64,000 nucleotides of DNA from Aureobasidium sp. EXF-3400 (lineage: Eukaryota; Ascomycota; Dothideomycetes; Dothideales; Saccotheciaceae). This document shows, piece after piece, positions 21,388 to 32,600 of the stretch. The stretch's first letter is position 1; each line of letters begins with the position of its first letter. Position numbers and translations under genes: made by a program. Location of the stretch: assembly GCA_024195585.1 (NCBI GenBank), contig SWBL01000156.1, forward strand, positions 1 to 64,000. Reading direction: 5' to 3'. Under the pieces are notes generated by a model. It was not told the DNA's origin and ran no database searches. It saw only the letters and a program-made list of their open reading frames with translations.

Positions 21388-22128
21388 TGAAATGAACAAG
21401 AACCGAAAGAGAGAGAAAAAAAATGCATAATCGAGGGAAGAAAAAATTGGAGTTAGCAATTGAGTGCTTGTTTGATTGAGGCGACTGACTGAATGATTGG
21501 GAGCTTCGATTTCTTTTCTACCAAATATACAATTTTTTGCCTTATGTGGGCATCATTTTATGTCATCCTTTGATCTCTTTTGTCTTTGATGTGGGTTGTG
21601 ATATTTCTTTTTGTGGTTTGTTGCATTTTCCTTCAGTGTTGGTTCTTGAACGTTAAAGAGACCTCGCCATTCACCGTCAAGTCCCGCTTGCTGAGGGTAA
21701 CACCCTGGCTATATCAGTAATATCTTCTTCTCGTCTTTGATAAGTTCTTTATATGAATTTCTCTGCGATCAATATGATCATCTAGGTCTTCTGCTATGTA
21801 TACGAAAGTAGGTTCTTGTCTGGTGCTATATTGCTGCCACCATAGTCAAATGACTGATTTATCGACTCTTCTCTCCAAAGCCCATCTTGCAGCTGTGTGA
21901 AATCGTGTCGACGAGATGCGTAGTGACAGATACAGCATTAAGTTTGTCAGTATCGCCATATATACTTTGATACAGCACTGTAGTATACTTCAATGTTACA
22001 ATACACTTCTCCAAGGTCGCAGATGTCGTATTTGAGGCAACTGCTGCCAGCTTGGCAATTACCCATAGTTGGAACCAAAATACATGGATTTGGAGAACCA
22101 TGTTTCATCACGTGGAATCGCGTTTCCA
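21388..22128. other. Intergenic, importin 3' flank
   Basis: T-rich sequence after 21480 is probably the importin 3' UTR and terminator region. No gene is seen before the tRNA. Confidence 0.55.
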
Positions 22129-22199
22129 GTCGCAGTGGTTTAGTGGTAAAATTCGTGCTTGCCATGCACGAGCCCCGTGTTCGATTCACGGCTGCGACA
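22129..22199 (+). tRNA. tRNA-Gly (anticodon GCC)
   Basis: The 71-nt cloverleaf has acceptor GTCGCAG pairing with CTGCGAC, a D arm with AGTGGTA loop, anticodon stem CGTGC/GCACG with loop TTGCCAT (anticodon GCC), T stem CCGTG/CACGG with loop TTCGATT, and discriminator A. It has no intron. A short T run a few bases downstream fits a Pol III terminator. It stands alone between protein genes. Confidence 0.95.
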
Positions 22200-22464
22200 T
22201 CTTCTTTTGCCAGATCTTGATCACCTTCTGTTTTTGTCTGCCACGGATTGTTAACGCGTGCATTTTTTGTTTTTTACGTGACTATAGAATGCCGTGTTTC
22301 ACTTCTCGCAATGACAATCGTCTTATCGTGTCAGAGCTAGCTTCACCAGTTTGAAGTCGATTTTTCGTTCGTCACCTAGCGACTATGGATCTTTAGTCTC
22401 AATTATCCCAATGGCTCAACCGACCGGTGCCGTCTAAATGTCATGTTATCATGTCATTATAACT

Positions 22465-23538
22465 TCATGGGTCTGAAGTTGATGCTTCCTGACCCCATTT
22501 CTGCAATGCCCCCTCGACGTGGTTGACCAGAGTGGCAGCACGATCAACACTATCTTCCTTGAAGTCAAGACCGTCTGTTTTCCATGCCAGCCAGCTTTGT
22601 GCCAGTGATCCCTCATCTGCATCAAGTAGTCCCACAGCCACATTCACAATTCCGTGTCTTTCCTCCCTGATGTAGAAGACGGTCGCACCACACTGACCAC
22701 AGAAATACCTTGACGCTTCATCCGATGAGCGATACTCCTTGAGCGTGCCGAACTCGCGGGAGAATGGTACACTTCCATCGGCAGCAAGAGAGATGTCTGT
22801 GGTCGGGATGTATGTCCATGGAAGGAAGTCGCAGCTGCTTGATAGACGGCAGGAGTTGCAGTGGCACACTTCGGCGAAGAATTTGGTTCGGTTTGCGCAG
22901 AGCCACCAGGGATTGCTGACATCGTACTCCCCACGGTCAGGATTGTTTTGATGCACATCAGACTTGGGGTTGTCGGGATTGGCAGAGGATGTTAATGCTC
23001 GAGAGATATAGAAGTTCACACCGCTGCAAAGACAATGTGCGTGTAGTCGATTGGATGCTTTGCCAGCCGGTTGCTTGCTGGTTCCAAGCAAGTTTGCAGG
23101 AGGGTTGTCTTCGAGGGTAGCATGTGTTTTGATTGGCAAGTTTGTGAGCCAGTGACTGAAGCCACCATCTTGGGTGTCCTTGACGAATATTTGACGTTTG
23201 ATCTGCACCGTGTCGTCGAATTGATCGAAAGATCCTGTGTGGATAGTAACGCGGCCATCAAGGATGTCGATAATGGTGCTGCCGCAAGTAGGACAAAAGT
23301 ATCCTGTTCTGCGACTTGACCATTGAGTAGCTTGCAATTTGGAAAGTGAGCCTTGTACGGTCTTGATGCAACTTTCGGGCACGTAGGCTACACATATGTA
23401 TAACGATCCTAGAGCGTGACGACAGCTATCGCAATGACATACTGAAGCCATAAGAGGAAGTTCATGTTTTGGGACTGCAAGAGACAGCTGGTAGTGGCCG
23501 CAGAGGCATCTAGCCTTTACTTCCTGAGTAGTGTTCAT
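22465..23538 (-). CDS. Tandem GFA/CENP-V (Mss4-like) zinc domain protein
   Basis: The product (357 residues, one exon) contains two copies of the glutathione-dependent formaldehyde-activating (GFA/CENP-V) fold. Copy 1 has CLCG near residue 11, CHCDSCR near 35 and CPTCGS near 82. Copy 2, from about residue 168, has CLCSGVNFYI, CHCNSCRLSS and CGQCGATVF. The CxC, CxxC and CxxC sets are the zinc ligands of the fold. Single-domain members are tied to formaldehyde-glutathione adducts in bacteria, but that activity is not general, so the substrate here is unknown. Tandem copies occur in fungi. The protein has no signal peptide. It is divergent from TRF4, about 510 bp between the starts. Confidence 0.85.
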   Translation of the reverse strand: MNTTQEVKARCLCGHYQLSLAVPKHELPLMASVCHCDSCRHALGSLYICVAYVPESCIKTVQGSLSKLQATQWSSRRTGYFCPTCGSTIIDILDGRVTIHTGSFDQFDDTVQIKRQIFVKDTQDGGFSHWLTNLPIKTHATLEDNPPANLLGTSKQPAGKASNRLHAHCLCSGVNFYISRALTSSANPDNPKSDVHQNNPDRGEYDVSNPWWLCANRTKFFAEVCHCNSCRLSSSCDFLPWTYIPTTDISLAADGSVPFSREFGTLKEYRSSDEASRYFCGQCGATVFYIREERHGIVNVAVGLLDADEGSLAQSWLAWKTDGLDFKEDSVDRAATLVNHVEGALQKWGQEASTSDP

Positions 23539-24048
23539 GTTGACAAGTGCTGAGAAATATGCTGCCAGAATTAGTCGTTGGTTGGATTGGATTGAGATCG
23601 TGTGGTATATATACAGGAGCAGTCAGGCCGTGTTGAATGGCTAGACGCGTCAAGTTGATAGGCAGCAATGCTGACATACACAGGGAAGAAAAGCAGAAGT
23701 CGGTATTAAAGCAATACTGTGAATTTGCAGAGGACTTGCGAGATAAACACGCGACACAGAGCTGAATCTATGCATCTTGTATCAGAAGATCAAGATCCTG
23801 ATGTTTGTGAAGAACATCACGTTGACTCGAGAAAGTGGTAGATGTTTGACGAGGGCAAGAACGAAGAGGGCTTCCGCATCATTCAGGGTCTCGGCAAACC
23901 GCCCAATGACGTGAGGCGCATGATTTCGAGGGTCGCTCTTTCCTCGATTTCGCGCAAACTCCGAAGCAAGTGAAGGCGTAACTCTTGACAAACCCTTCTT
24001 TGCGCACACTTCTTTCAACGTCCGGCATTGTCAGACACGCACGTAAAG
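23539..24048. other. Divergent promoter region of the GFA gene and TRF4
   Basis: I see no gene. The sequence is the shared upstream region of two divergent genes. An A+T stretch near 23690-23780 is the only notable feature. Confidence 0.5.
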
Positions 24049-27000
24049 ATGGATCATTACGAGCCATCGTCACGAAACCAACGGACCTATCCTCAACGCG
24101 ATCGTCCACCTCCCCCGTCCTATCACGACGTGCCTCCGCCGCCATCGGGTCCTCGCGACATGTTCCAATTCCGCGGTGCCGCTGCTGCTCGCCCCTCTGG
24201 CGACAACTATCGACCTGGACCTCCCAGAAGGGACAATTTCAACTTCTCAGCCGGCAATAACGCGCCGTCGTTCGCGCCTTCGAACAACTACCCGGGCGCA
24301 AGAAGACCCCCTCCCAGAGATGCGCGTCGCAATGCTCAGCGCAACGGCCGTGGCCGCGGTGGTCCTCGTAGATTCGGACCCAAGCCTGCTCACGAACGCG
24401 ATCTGATGCGACACCAGCGCGAACCTACTCCCGATCAGTTGGAAGGCATGAACGAAAGCAGAGAATCCCGCTTCAAGGTCCTCGATGATCTCTCCGACAG
24501 CGACATTGACGATGACGACAGCGTTATGGATCTTGAGACCGACGACCAACACCCCACTGACGCGTCCGCTCAGGCCTCATTGTCCAACCGAGTAAGCCTT
24601 TCCGATGATGATTCCGAGGACGAGCACCCCAGAGCCAAACGCGCACGAGTCAAGAGTAAGAGTCCTGAGGCCGAAGCCAAGCCCAAGTGGTCAAACCCCG
24701 ACCCTTACACCTCGCTGCCTCCACCTGGCGAATCCGACGCCAAGAAGAAGGATGTTGTCAAGCTCATTCGCAAGGCCAAGGTCGAGGCCGCAAAGCCTGC
24801 CGCCACGGCTGCCGAGGGTGAGGACTTCATTTCGCTCAACTTTGATGATGACTTTGCACAAGACGACAGCGATGCCGAAGGTGGTATCTCGCTCTCTGGC
24901 TCTGTCAGAGGCGAGCCTTCGCTTCCTCACAAGCCTTCATTCAGTCATTTAGATCATCTTCACCCTGATCGCAACCTGCCTCCACCCCCTGTTGTCGAAG
25001 AGCCGAAGGGTGTCAACATGTCAGCGCCTGTACCTCTACCTCGTCTCGATGTTTGGCCTCCACCAGCAGACGTACACGGTGACCCTTCAGGCCGCAGCCA
25101 ATACCACACCGGACTGCAGAGACAAGAAGCTAAGGATGCTGTGGCTCCGCTTCGCAAGGAGAACAAGAAGCGCAAGCGTCGTGATGATGTTGCAGTTGGT
25201 GATACCATCGAGGAGTGGAGAGCTCCCGAAGGCACTGATCCTGCTCCATGGTTTGCCAACAAACTCCAAGGCCATCGCGCCGAACAGTGGCTTCACAACG
25301 AGATCCTTGACTTCTACAACTACGTCAAGCCTCGCGACTTTGAACATCAGGTCCGTGAGGATCTGATCAAGCGCATCGAGAGTGCAGTCAGAAAACAGTT
25401 CCCGGATCTGAATGTTCGTGCCTTCGGATCCTTCGCCTCTGGGCTTTATCTGCCCACCGCCGACATGGACCTTGTTGCCTGCTCAAGCCGTTTCCTCAAC
25501 GGTGGGTTTGCAAACCCACAGCCTAGCAAGAGTTGGATGTATAGATTTGCCAACTGTCTCAAAAAGGCTGGGGTTGCCATTGAGTCGTCAGTGACTATCA
25601 TCGCAAACTCCAGAGTGCCTCTCGTCAAGTTTGTCGAGAAGGTGACTGGTCTGAGGGTTGATGTTTCGTTCGAGAATGATAGTGGACTTCTCGCCAACAA
25701 CACCTTCCAGGTCTGGAAAGAGAAGTACCCCGCTATGCCCATCATCGTAGCCCTGATCAAGCAGTTCCTCGTAATGAGAGATTTCTCCGAGGTTTTCAGC
25801 GGTGGTCTTGGAGGTTATTCGGTTATTTGCCTGACCATCACCGTACTCCGCGTTCTCGAGGAACGCAATGGAGCGGACTGGGACCCTATGCAAAGTCTGG
25901 ACACGGTTCTGATGAACTTCTTTGTGTATTATGGTAGAGACTTTGATGTTCAGAAGCATGGTATCCAGATGGAACCTTGGAACATCGTCACAAAGGTAAG
26001 CACTTATGCGATGGTATCACGTACGGCGGAGAGTTTTGTCTGTTTGAACATATCTGCTCGAAGCAGTGCTGTCAAGCTCTGATGGCTACTGCAACTGACT
26101 ACTTTCGCTTGAGCCATTCGGCGTGATTTGTTTATACAAGAATGCCAGCTAACTTTGACAGAAATCGTGGAGAAACACCAAGGGCCAACCATCTAAGCAG
26201 GACAGACTCCTGATTATCGATCCCAACAACTACTCCAACGACATCTCTGGAGGTTCTAGTTCAGTCATCAAGATCTTCGAGAGATTTGCCGAGGCATTCA
26301 GAGAGCTCAACATTTGCATGTCAGATGCTGAAGACACACACAAGGAGAATGGTGATGTTATTAGCATCCTCGAACGTGTATGGGGTGGCAACTATGCCCT
26401 CTTTGAAGCTCAGCGTTCTCGTCTGAGAGCTGTATGGCAGCAGAATATGGCAAGGTATGCTGCTGTGCACTCAAGATCCAGAACACATCAATAACGGTAA
26501 CGTCAGCGGCAGTAACTTCCCGCGTGGCAACGACAACAACAACAACCACAACAATCAAGGTGGAAGCTTCCCGCGTGGCAATGGCAACAACAACAACTCA
26601 GGCGGAATGTTCCCACGTGGTAATGGCAGTGGTCATCAAGGTAACCCAGGAAACCCACCTCCTGGAAATCATGGAAACCAGAATACTCAGCCAAAACAGG
26701 GCAAAAGGCCCGCAGATGGTGATTTGAAGCCAAGCAAGAAACAAAAGATGAACAATGACAACGAGAAGAAGTGGGCATTATCAACGTGCGAAACCTCAAC
26801 AGCAGCTGACTGATTATAGGCGTGCACCTTTGCACTCGGAGTATACTGATCCTAAAGCTGAAAAGACAGCAGAATTATCGGGCCCAGCAGGGGCCGCTGG
26901 AAAGAGGAAGAAGTCGTCTGACGCAACCGCTGGAGTTTCAGGACCTGCCGAAAAGAAGAAGAAGTTGTCCAATGCACCAGCTGCTACTTTGACGCCCGAG

Positions 27001-27183
27001 GAAAAGAGCGAAAAGCAGAGAATCCACGAGGAGAGGGATCGTGCAAAGAGTTTCAAGAAGAACCATCCTGGTATGAACGGCCTGCCCGATAGAATGGACA
27101 AGGCTCTGTTCAAGCAACTTACGGAAAAACACGGCAAAAACACCAACCCGAAACCGAAATCCAAGAAAAAGAAGCACAACTAG
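24049..27183 (+). CDS. TRF4: Non-canonical poly(A) RNA polymerase TRF4/Cid14 (TRAMP complex)
   Basis: TRF4 adds short poly(A) tails to faulty nuclear RNAs in the TRAMP complex (with an Air zinc-knuckle protein and Mtr4), marking them for the exosome. My model is join(24049..25995, 26162..26454, 26507..26770, 26820..27183), 955 residues. The N-terminus (about 390 residues) is disordered, Pro/Arg-rich then acidic. The catalytic nucleotidyltransferase domain has FGSFASGLYLPTADMDLV with Gly460-Ser461 and Asp472/Asp474. The central and PAP-associated domains follow (YSVICLTITVLRVLEE; DPNNYSNDISGGSSSVIKIF). The tail has three FPRGN repeats in an Asn/Gly-rich stretch, then a Lys-rich end (KPKSKKKKHN) that may be a nuclear signal. 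Introns 2 (GTATGC) and 3 (GTGGGC, 49 nt) have weak donors; if intron 2 is not spliced, the protein ends at 26494. Intron 2 also has two possible acceptors 6 nt apart. Confidence 0.88.
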
Positions 27184-28054
27184 CTGCCCATCAACGGACC
27201 ACACACCGGGATGGTTCCTCTCTGATATGACCTTCTGACTGGTATGATCGCTCTGTCATTCTTCTGACGACGCAGTGCTATTCGTTATCGGCAACCTTTC
27301 ACGTACATATTACTTTCTGCAGGGATTTTGCATATGGAGCGGCGCACCGTCGGAATTGCTATACCCCATCACTCATGGACTTGTAACGATAGCTTTCCAT
27401 TTTACACATTCACAGCGACAATTGTCGAGCATTCCCCCATGTACTTTACCTATTTGCGGTGCCCGGTGGACTAACCTCGAAACAGAGTTGCCAGAATGGC
27501 ATTGAACAGGCTGATAGGATCGCAGGATTATACAGTGGGCAAGTGGGTTTGAATTGATGTTTCTGTTTCTATGAGAGGCATGGACATGAACTTAGTAGCG
27601 CTACGAGTTGGCTGTCTGCGGACTATAATTCGATTAGCAGAGTTCTTGATCCTCCCCTTCTGTACTGCGCAAGCGGTACAGAGGGTCTTTTCTCATTGGA
27701 TAGCTTGCTTTACGCAAGCGTCTGAAGAGGATGAGAAGAGGAGATCACAGCTACTTCGCTGAAAGGTCAATCAAGAAAGGATATCACCAGATGGACAGCT
27801 CAAAGGCTGCCTGTAAAGCAAGAGTCATGTCAACTCTCTGGGAGAAGGTTTTATGCTCAGTGATTGGCGGGGTGTGCCCCGCCATCCGTCACCGCCCTCG
27901 GCTTGGCGCCCAACATCAACAATCTATTCCAGGAGACAGGGCCCATCTTGGACACAAACCACTCAATAATTTCCATCTCCAAATTCTCCACGGCCCTTGC
28001 GCAACTCACTACAATTCTCCCAACCCTTAACCACACATCTACACAACCGCAATA
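27184..28054. other. Intergenic between TRF4 and profilin
   Basis: This 871-bp stretch shows no coding signal that I can support. The last about 150 bp, pyrimidine-rich, is the profilin promoter and 5' leader. Confidence 0.55.
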
Positions 28055-28736
28055 ATGTCGTGGCAAGGTAAACTCTTCCCGCTCTTCCCGCATGCTGATG
28101 GCGAGCTTGTCGGCTGACTTTTGAAACCACAGCATACGTCGACCAGAGGTACTCACCGCAATCGCCATCACCTGCAGGACCACCACTGACATCTGACCTC
28201 CAGCCTCGTCGGCACTGGCAACATTGACAAGGCCGCCATCTTCAACAGCGAGGGTAACAGCGTCTGGGCCACTTCCGCTGGCTTCACTGTACGTCTCTCC
28301 ACCACCTACCGCTGAACACGATCCGAGAAAGAGCTGGAATGTGGACACCAGCGGCTTGGTTTAGCCAAAGAAAGAGCATGGACTGATAGTATGCGTTCTA
28401 GGTTTCGCCTCAAGAAATGGCCGAGGTCGTCTCTGCATTCAAGGACACCTCCGACGTCAAGAAGGTCCAGAGCACCGGTCTTCACGTTGCTGGCGAGAAG
28501 TTTATTGTCCTCAAGGCTGATGACAGAAGCTTGTACGGCAAGAAGGTACAGCTTGACGCACAGCTTTGCTCTCACACATCAGTAAACTGACAAGCAACCA
28601 GGGCAAGGAAGGTCTGATCATCGTCAAGACCAAGCAGGCTCTCCTCGTCACCCACTACCCCGAGCACGTCCAACCGGGTGTTGCCGCCAACACTGTCGAG
28701 CAACTCGCCGACTACCTGATAAGCGTTGGCTACTAG
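28055..28736 (+). CDS. Profilin (actin monomer-binding protein)
   Basis: Profilin binds G-actin, poly-proline ligands such as formins, and phosphoinositides in the cytoplasm. The model has five exons, join(28055..28067, 28133..28148, 28204..28288, 28402..28545, 28602..28736), 130 residues. The first two exons are only 13 and 16 nt, so simple gene finders will miss the start. Spliced, the N-terminus reads [20 protein letters not shown], the hallmark profilin start whose Trp and Tyr bind poly-proline. [15 protein letters not shown] and [20 protein letters not shown] are also typical. All phases agree, with GTAAAC, GTACTC, GTACGT and GTACAG donors. The length matches fungal profilins. Highly expressed fungal genes often have early introns like these. 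Confidence 0.95.
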
Positions 28737-29683
28737 AGAGGATGTTCTACTCCGCATCTTTTCTAGACATTTGTCAAATCTCCTTGATGTTGAGATTTGA
28801 GGTTCAACTCCCTTTTGTTTTTCCTTGATTGTGCAGGGTGCAGAGAGGAAACTATTGGGTGGTTGATCCAACTAAAAAGTAACAGTGATACTGTTGCACC
28901 AATCCAATACTTGTGCATAGCGAATATATCTATCCTTTTGTTTATCTCATCTCTGATTCTCTAATAGCATCGCGTCTGAATCTGCCAGAACTTTTGACCA
29001 AAATCTGTCTTCTGTGATAATCATGATGCCTGCCTGATCTGCTGGGCGTTCACCGCCTTCGGCAACGGCTGCTGTTTCTAACGTGCCTGCCTACATGAGC
29101 ACCTATCACCTGCACCGAATCTCTAGAAGCAGATCGATGCATCTTTGTCTCACAACCTACCATTACATGTCACATCCGAACGCATAGATATGGACCACTC
29201 AATTAGCCGCAGCGCTAGTCGATGTCTGCATCACAATTGCATGTCAAGACATGCAGGTACCAATGCACTGATGCAAACGACTGAGAAGAGGCTCAAGCTC
29301 CACCATATCTGAGCGTGCAGGGTACGAATGTGGCTTTGGAGAGTCCAACACGTCTCTGATAGCACACCTTCAGGTCTGGAAAGCACCATGCTTATCGACA
29401 ATCAAAAGCGAGTCGTTTCAGAAGCAAGGAGTGCCGTCGAGACGGTGAAAGAGTTGGTCGACGGAACAGTGCAGAATCTCGCGGATGTCTTACTTTCACT
29501 TTTTCTCGTTCGGAAACACGCAGTCGTTTCTTGCAACACTTGGGTGATCTTTGTTGACTCTCTTCTTTTTCTTCTGTTTGCGCTTCTGCGAATTCACCGA
29601 TCCGCTGTCTCCATCTTCCTTCCTACACACCACCGTCTCCTCACCAAACCGAAAACGCATGTCACACACCTGCCAATTCCAAC
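28737..29683. other. Intergenic between profilin and the NFX1/RZ helicase
   Basis: Nearly 950 bp without a supportable gene. A 184-codon frame at 29328-29882 overlaps the helicase start and has no motif. The region is probably profilin 3' flank plus helicase promoter and leader. Confidence 0.5.
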
Positions 29684-32600
29684 ATGCAGCGTAAAGGACC
29701 AGGCATCTGCTTTGCCTTCCAGAAAGGCAAATGTCGTTTTGGCGCACGCTGCCGTTTCTCGCACGACACTACAGCACACAACGCACCTCAACCCCCCAAG
29801 AGAAAGAACGACACCGTCTCCCCGGAGCTCAAGAGATGGAAGGATCAGGTCTTCCAACGAGCTTCACTTGGCTTCGGCCTAGGAGATTTCCTCAGTCAAG
29901 CATCACGCCTGGTACTACTCGATGACTCCTGCCGTCAAGAGGTTGTCAAGAGTCTCGCAACCGACCGTGGCCTGGAGAAGGTCTTTGAAATCGTCAACCA
30001 GGATTTCGAACGTAAGTCAGAGAAGGCTTTGGTGCACACGTTCGAGATCCAGATCGTTCCGTTCTTCTGTGTCCTCTCTGATGAACGCGTCATGTCTTCA
30101 CCTCTTCTCGAACGCCATCTTGGTGAGATCTGCCAATACATCTACGGCGTTGGAGGTAGCAGAAGTGAGAAGTTGTTTGCCGCAGTCGTTCGTGCCCTCA
30201 GCACCTTGTTATCCAAGTCTGATATCAGATTCTTTACCTCACTGAAAGCAACTCTTGCAGTACTTATGAAAGTCATCGACTTCAACAGTACAGCAAAGGT
30301 CACTCCTTGCTTTTCGACATATGCGACCGCTCTAGCGGCCATGTTGACACCTCAGTCTGACCCAGACACAGACGCGCTTCGCTACCAAGCTACCAAGCAT
30401 CTGGACAGCATCAACAAGCGTTTGGGTATCGGTGCAGCCATTCGCAGCATCAAGTCAGTCAACACCGAGGACACTGGCACCGTTTCGAAGCCAGTCTTCT
30501 CTCTCAACCGCAGTCTTCCAGGAAGACTCCCCGATGGACGGCCTCGCCACGACAACGATTTCGATACGATTCAAAAGATCTCGATTATGCCAACTTCGGA
30601 AGAAATCCAGAGCACTCATGCTGAATACCTCCCCTTGAAGGATCCGTCGACTTGGCACAAGGAAGGCGTTGAAGGCCTTCTCGATCGACAGTTCAGATTG
30701 CTACGTGAAGATACTATCGGTCAGCTGCGTGATACTGCCCGTGTCGAATTTGAAGCTCTCCAAGGTATGAAACCTCAGCATGATAAGTCCACAATCCGGA
30801 AGCACACCTATCGGAACGTCCTTGTTGAATCGCCCAAGTTCAACCCGTCCAGAGGCTTGGAGTTCGTCATCAGCTTTGATCAGCCGCCAGAATTGAGAAT
30901 GAGATCAGATAAGCAACGTCAAGACTGGTGGTCTCATTCGAAGAGACTGGGAGGTGATGCACTCATCTGTCTCATCAGCTCGACCCAGGTTTTCGTCTTC
31001 TGCAGTGTTTGCTTTCCATACGACCAATCAGGACGATCTGGGAAAGATAGAGAGAACGCTCTCAATCCAGACCAAACTGTTGTCTCGCACGTTGGCGACC
31101 GCGTTCGCGTGATCGCACGACTCAGCGAAATGAACGCAGCAGATATGGCAAATATTCTCGGTATGTCCTTCAAGCTCGTAACGATTCAAATTAACAGTGC
31201 TGACCAAGTTCTCAATCCAGGTATCTTCTCTCAAGAGGACTTCCAAGGTGGTCGCTCGTTGGTCGAGTTTCCCGGAGTACTTCTCCCTGCATTCTTGCCC
31301 ACTTTGACTGCACTGAAGGCCATTTCCAAGAGTGGAGATCTGCCTTTCTCAGACTTCCTTGCTCCTTCACAAGGTAATGGAGAAGGGACAGCCGTCATTC
31401 CGCCTCCTAGTTACACCCAGAGAGCTGGATTTCGTTTCAAATTAGATTCAGTTGTCCAAAGTGGGAGTTTCTCCTTTGACCCGTCGAGTCTCAAGCAATC
31501 AGATATTGCGGAACTGGAAAAGGCATCTGCTCTGGACGAAACTCAAGCCTCTGCACTGCTCACCTCACTTTCGAGATCATTTGCTCTCTTTCAAGGCCCC
31601 CCTGGCACGGGCAAGAGTTACACCGGTGTTGCCTTGATGAAGACCTTGGTGAGCAACAAGAAGGCAGCCAAACTTGGCCCTGTTCTGGTCGTTACTTTCA
31701 CAAACCACGCTCTGGATCAGAACCTTGAACATCTTCTCGACCAGGGCATCGGCCAGATCATTAGAATAGGAGGGAACTCAAAGTCTGAGCGTTTGGCCAA
31801 CGTCAACCTCAAGAGAGTCGCAGCAGAAATTGAACGGACAAAGACCGAGAACTCGGAGTACGGAAGGGCAGGAGGCCAGATGAGTATTGATGCAGAAGTC
31901 ATCGAGAAATGTCTAGAGACTCTCAACAGTGCCACAACGAGCATCGAAGATTATCTGGCTCGAACAAACCACAACCACTCTTCTCAGCTATTTGGAACCA
32001 CTTACGACGAAGACGGCTTCGAAGTAGTGCAATACGATACCAAGAGCCTACGTTTCAAGAACTGGTTGTATGGCGGGAAGCATCTCCAAAGCAACCGTGC
32101 TCTTGACATGATCACCGAGATTGCCAATTTGTACGACCTTTCGTACAACGAACGTGGTCTACTGCATGATCACTGGCTTCGCATGGCACAGCAGCCGATC
32201 TTGGATGCTCTTCTAGACCGTGTCGAGAGATTCAACGACCATAAACTGGAACTAGACGCCATCAAGCACGAGACCGACTTTCGCATTCTGTGTCAAGCAA
32301 ATGTCATCGGAATCACCACTTCCGGTCTTGCTCGCCACTTAGAACTTTTGCGCAAGCTACCTTCGAAAGTTCTTCTGTGTGAGGAAGCTGGCGAAGTACT
32401 CGAAGCTCATCTACTGACTGCTTTGTTGCCATCCATTGAACACGCGATCCTCATTGGCGACCACTTGCAGCTGCGTCCACACGTCTCATGCTACGGACTG
32501 TCGCAAGAGAGCGCCAGAGGCCAGCAGTATGCTCTGGACACTTCTCTCTTCGAAAGACTGGTAACTGCGACCGAACATGGTGCCCGTCTTCCATTCAGCC

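Noticed and set aside
26455..26494. Ending TRF4 at the TAA at 26492-26494
   Set aside because: Splicing from 26455 joins in frame to FPRGN-repeat and Lys-rich exons that clearly look coding and continue the gene; kept only as an alternative isoform.
29328..29882. 184-codon frame overlapping the helicase start
   Set aside because: No motif, and it conflicts with the CCCH-finger start of the helicase in another frame.
30011..30060. GTAAGT within the helicase frame as a possible intron donor
   Set aside because: No suitable acceptor within a normal fungal intron length, and the frame reads through as plausible protein (DFERKSEKAL).
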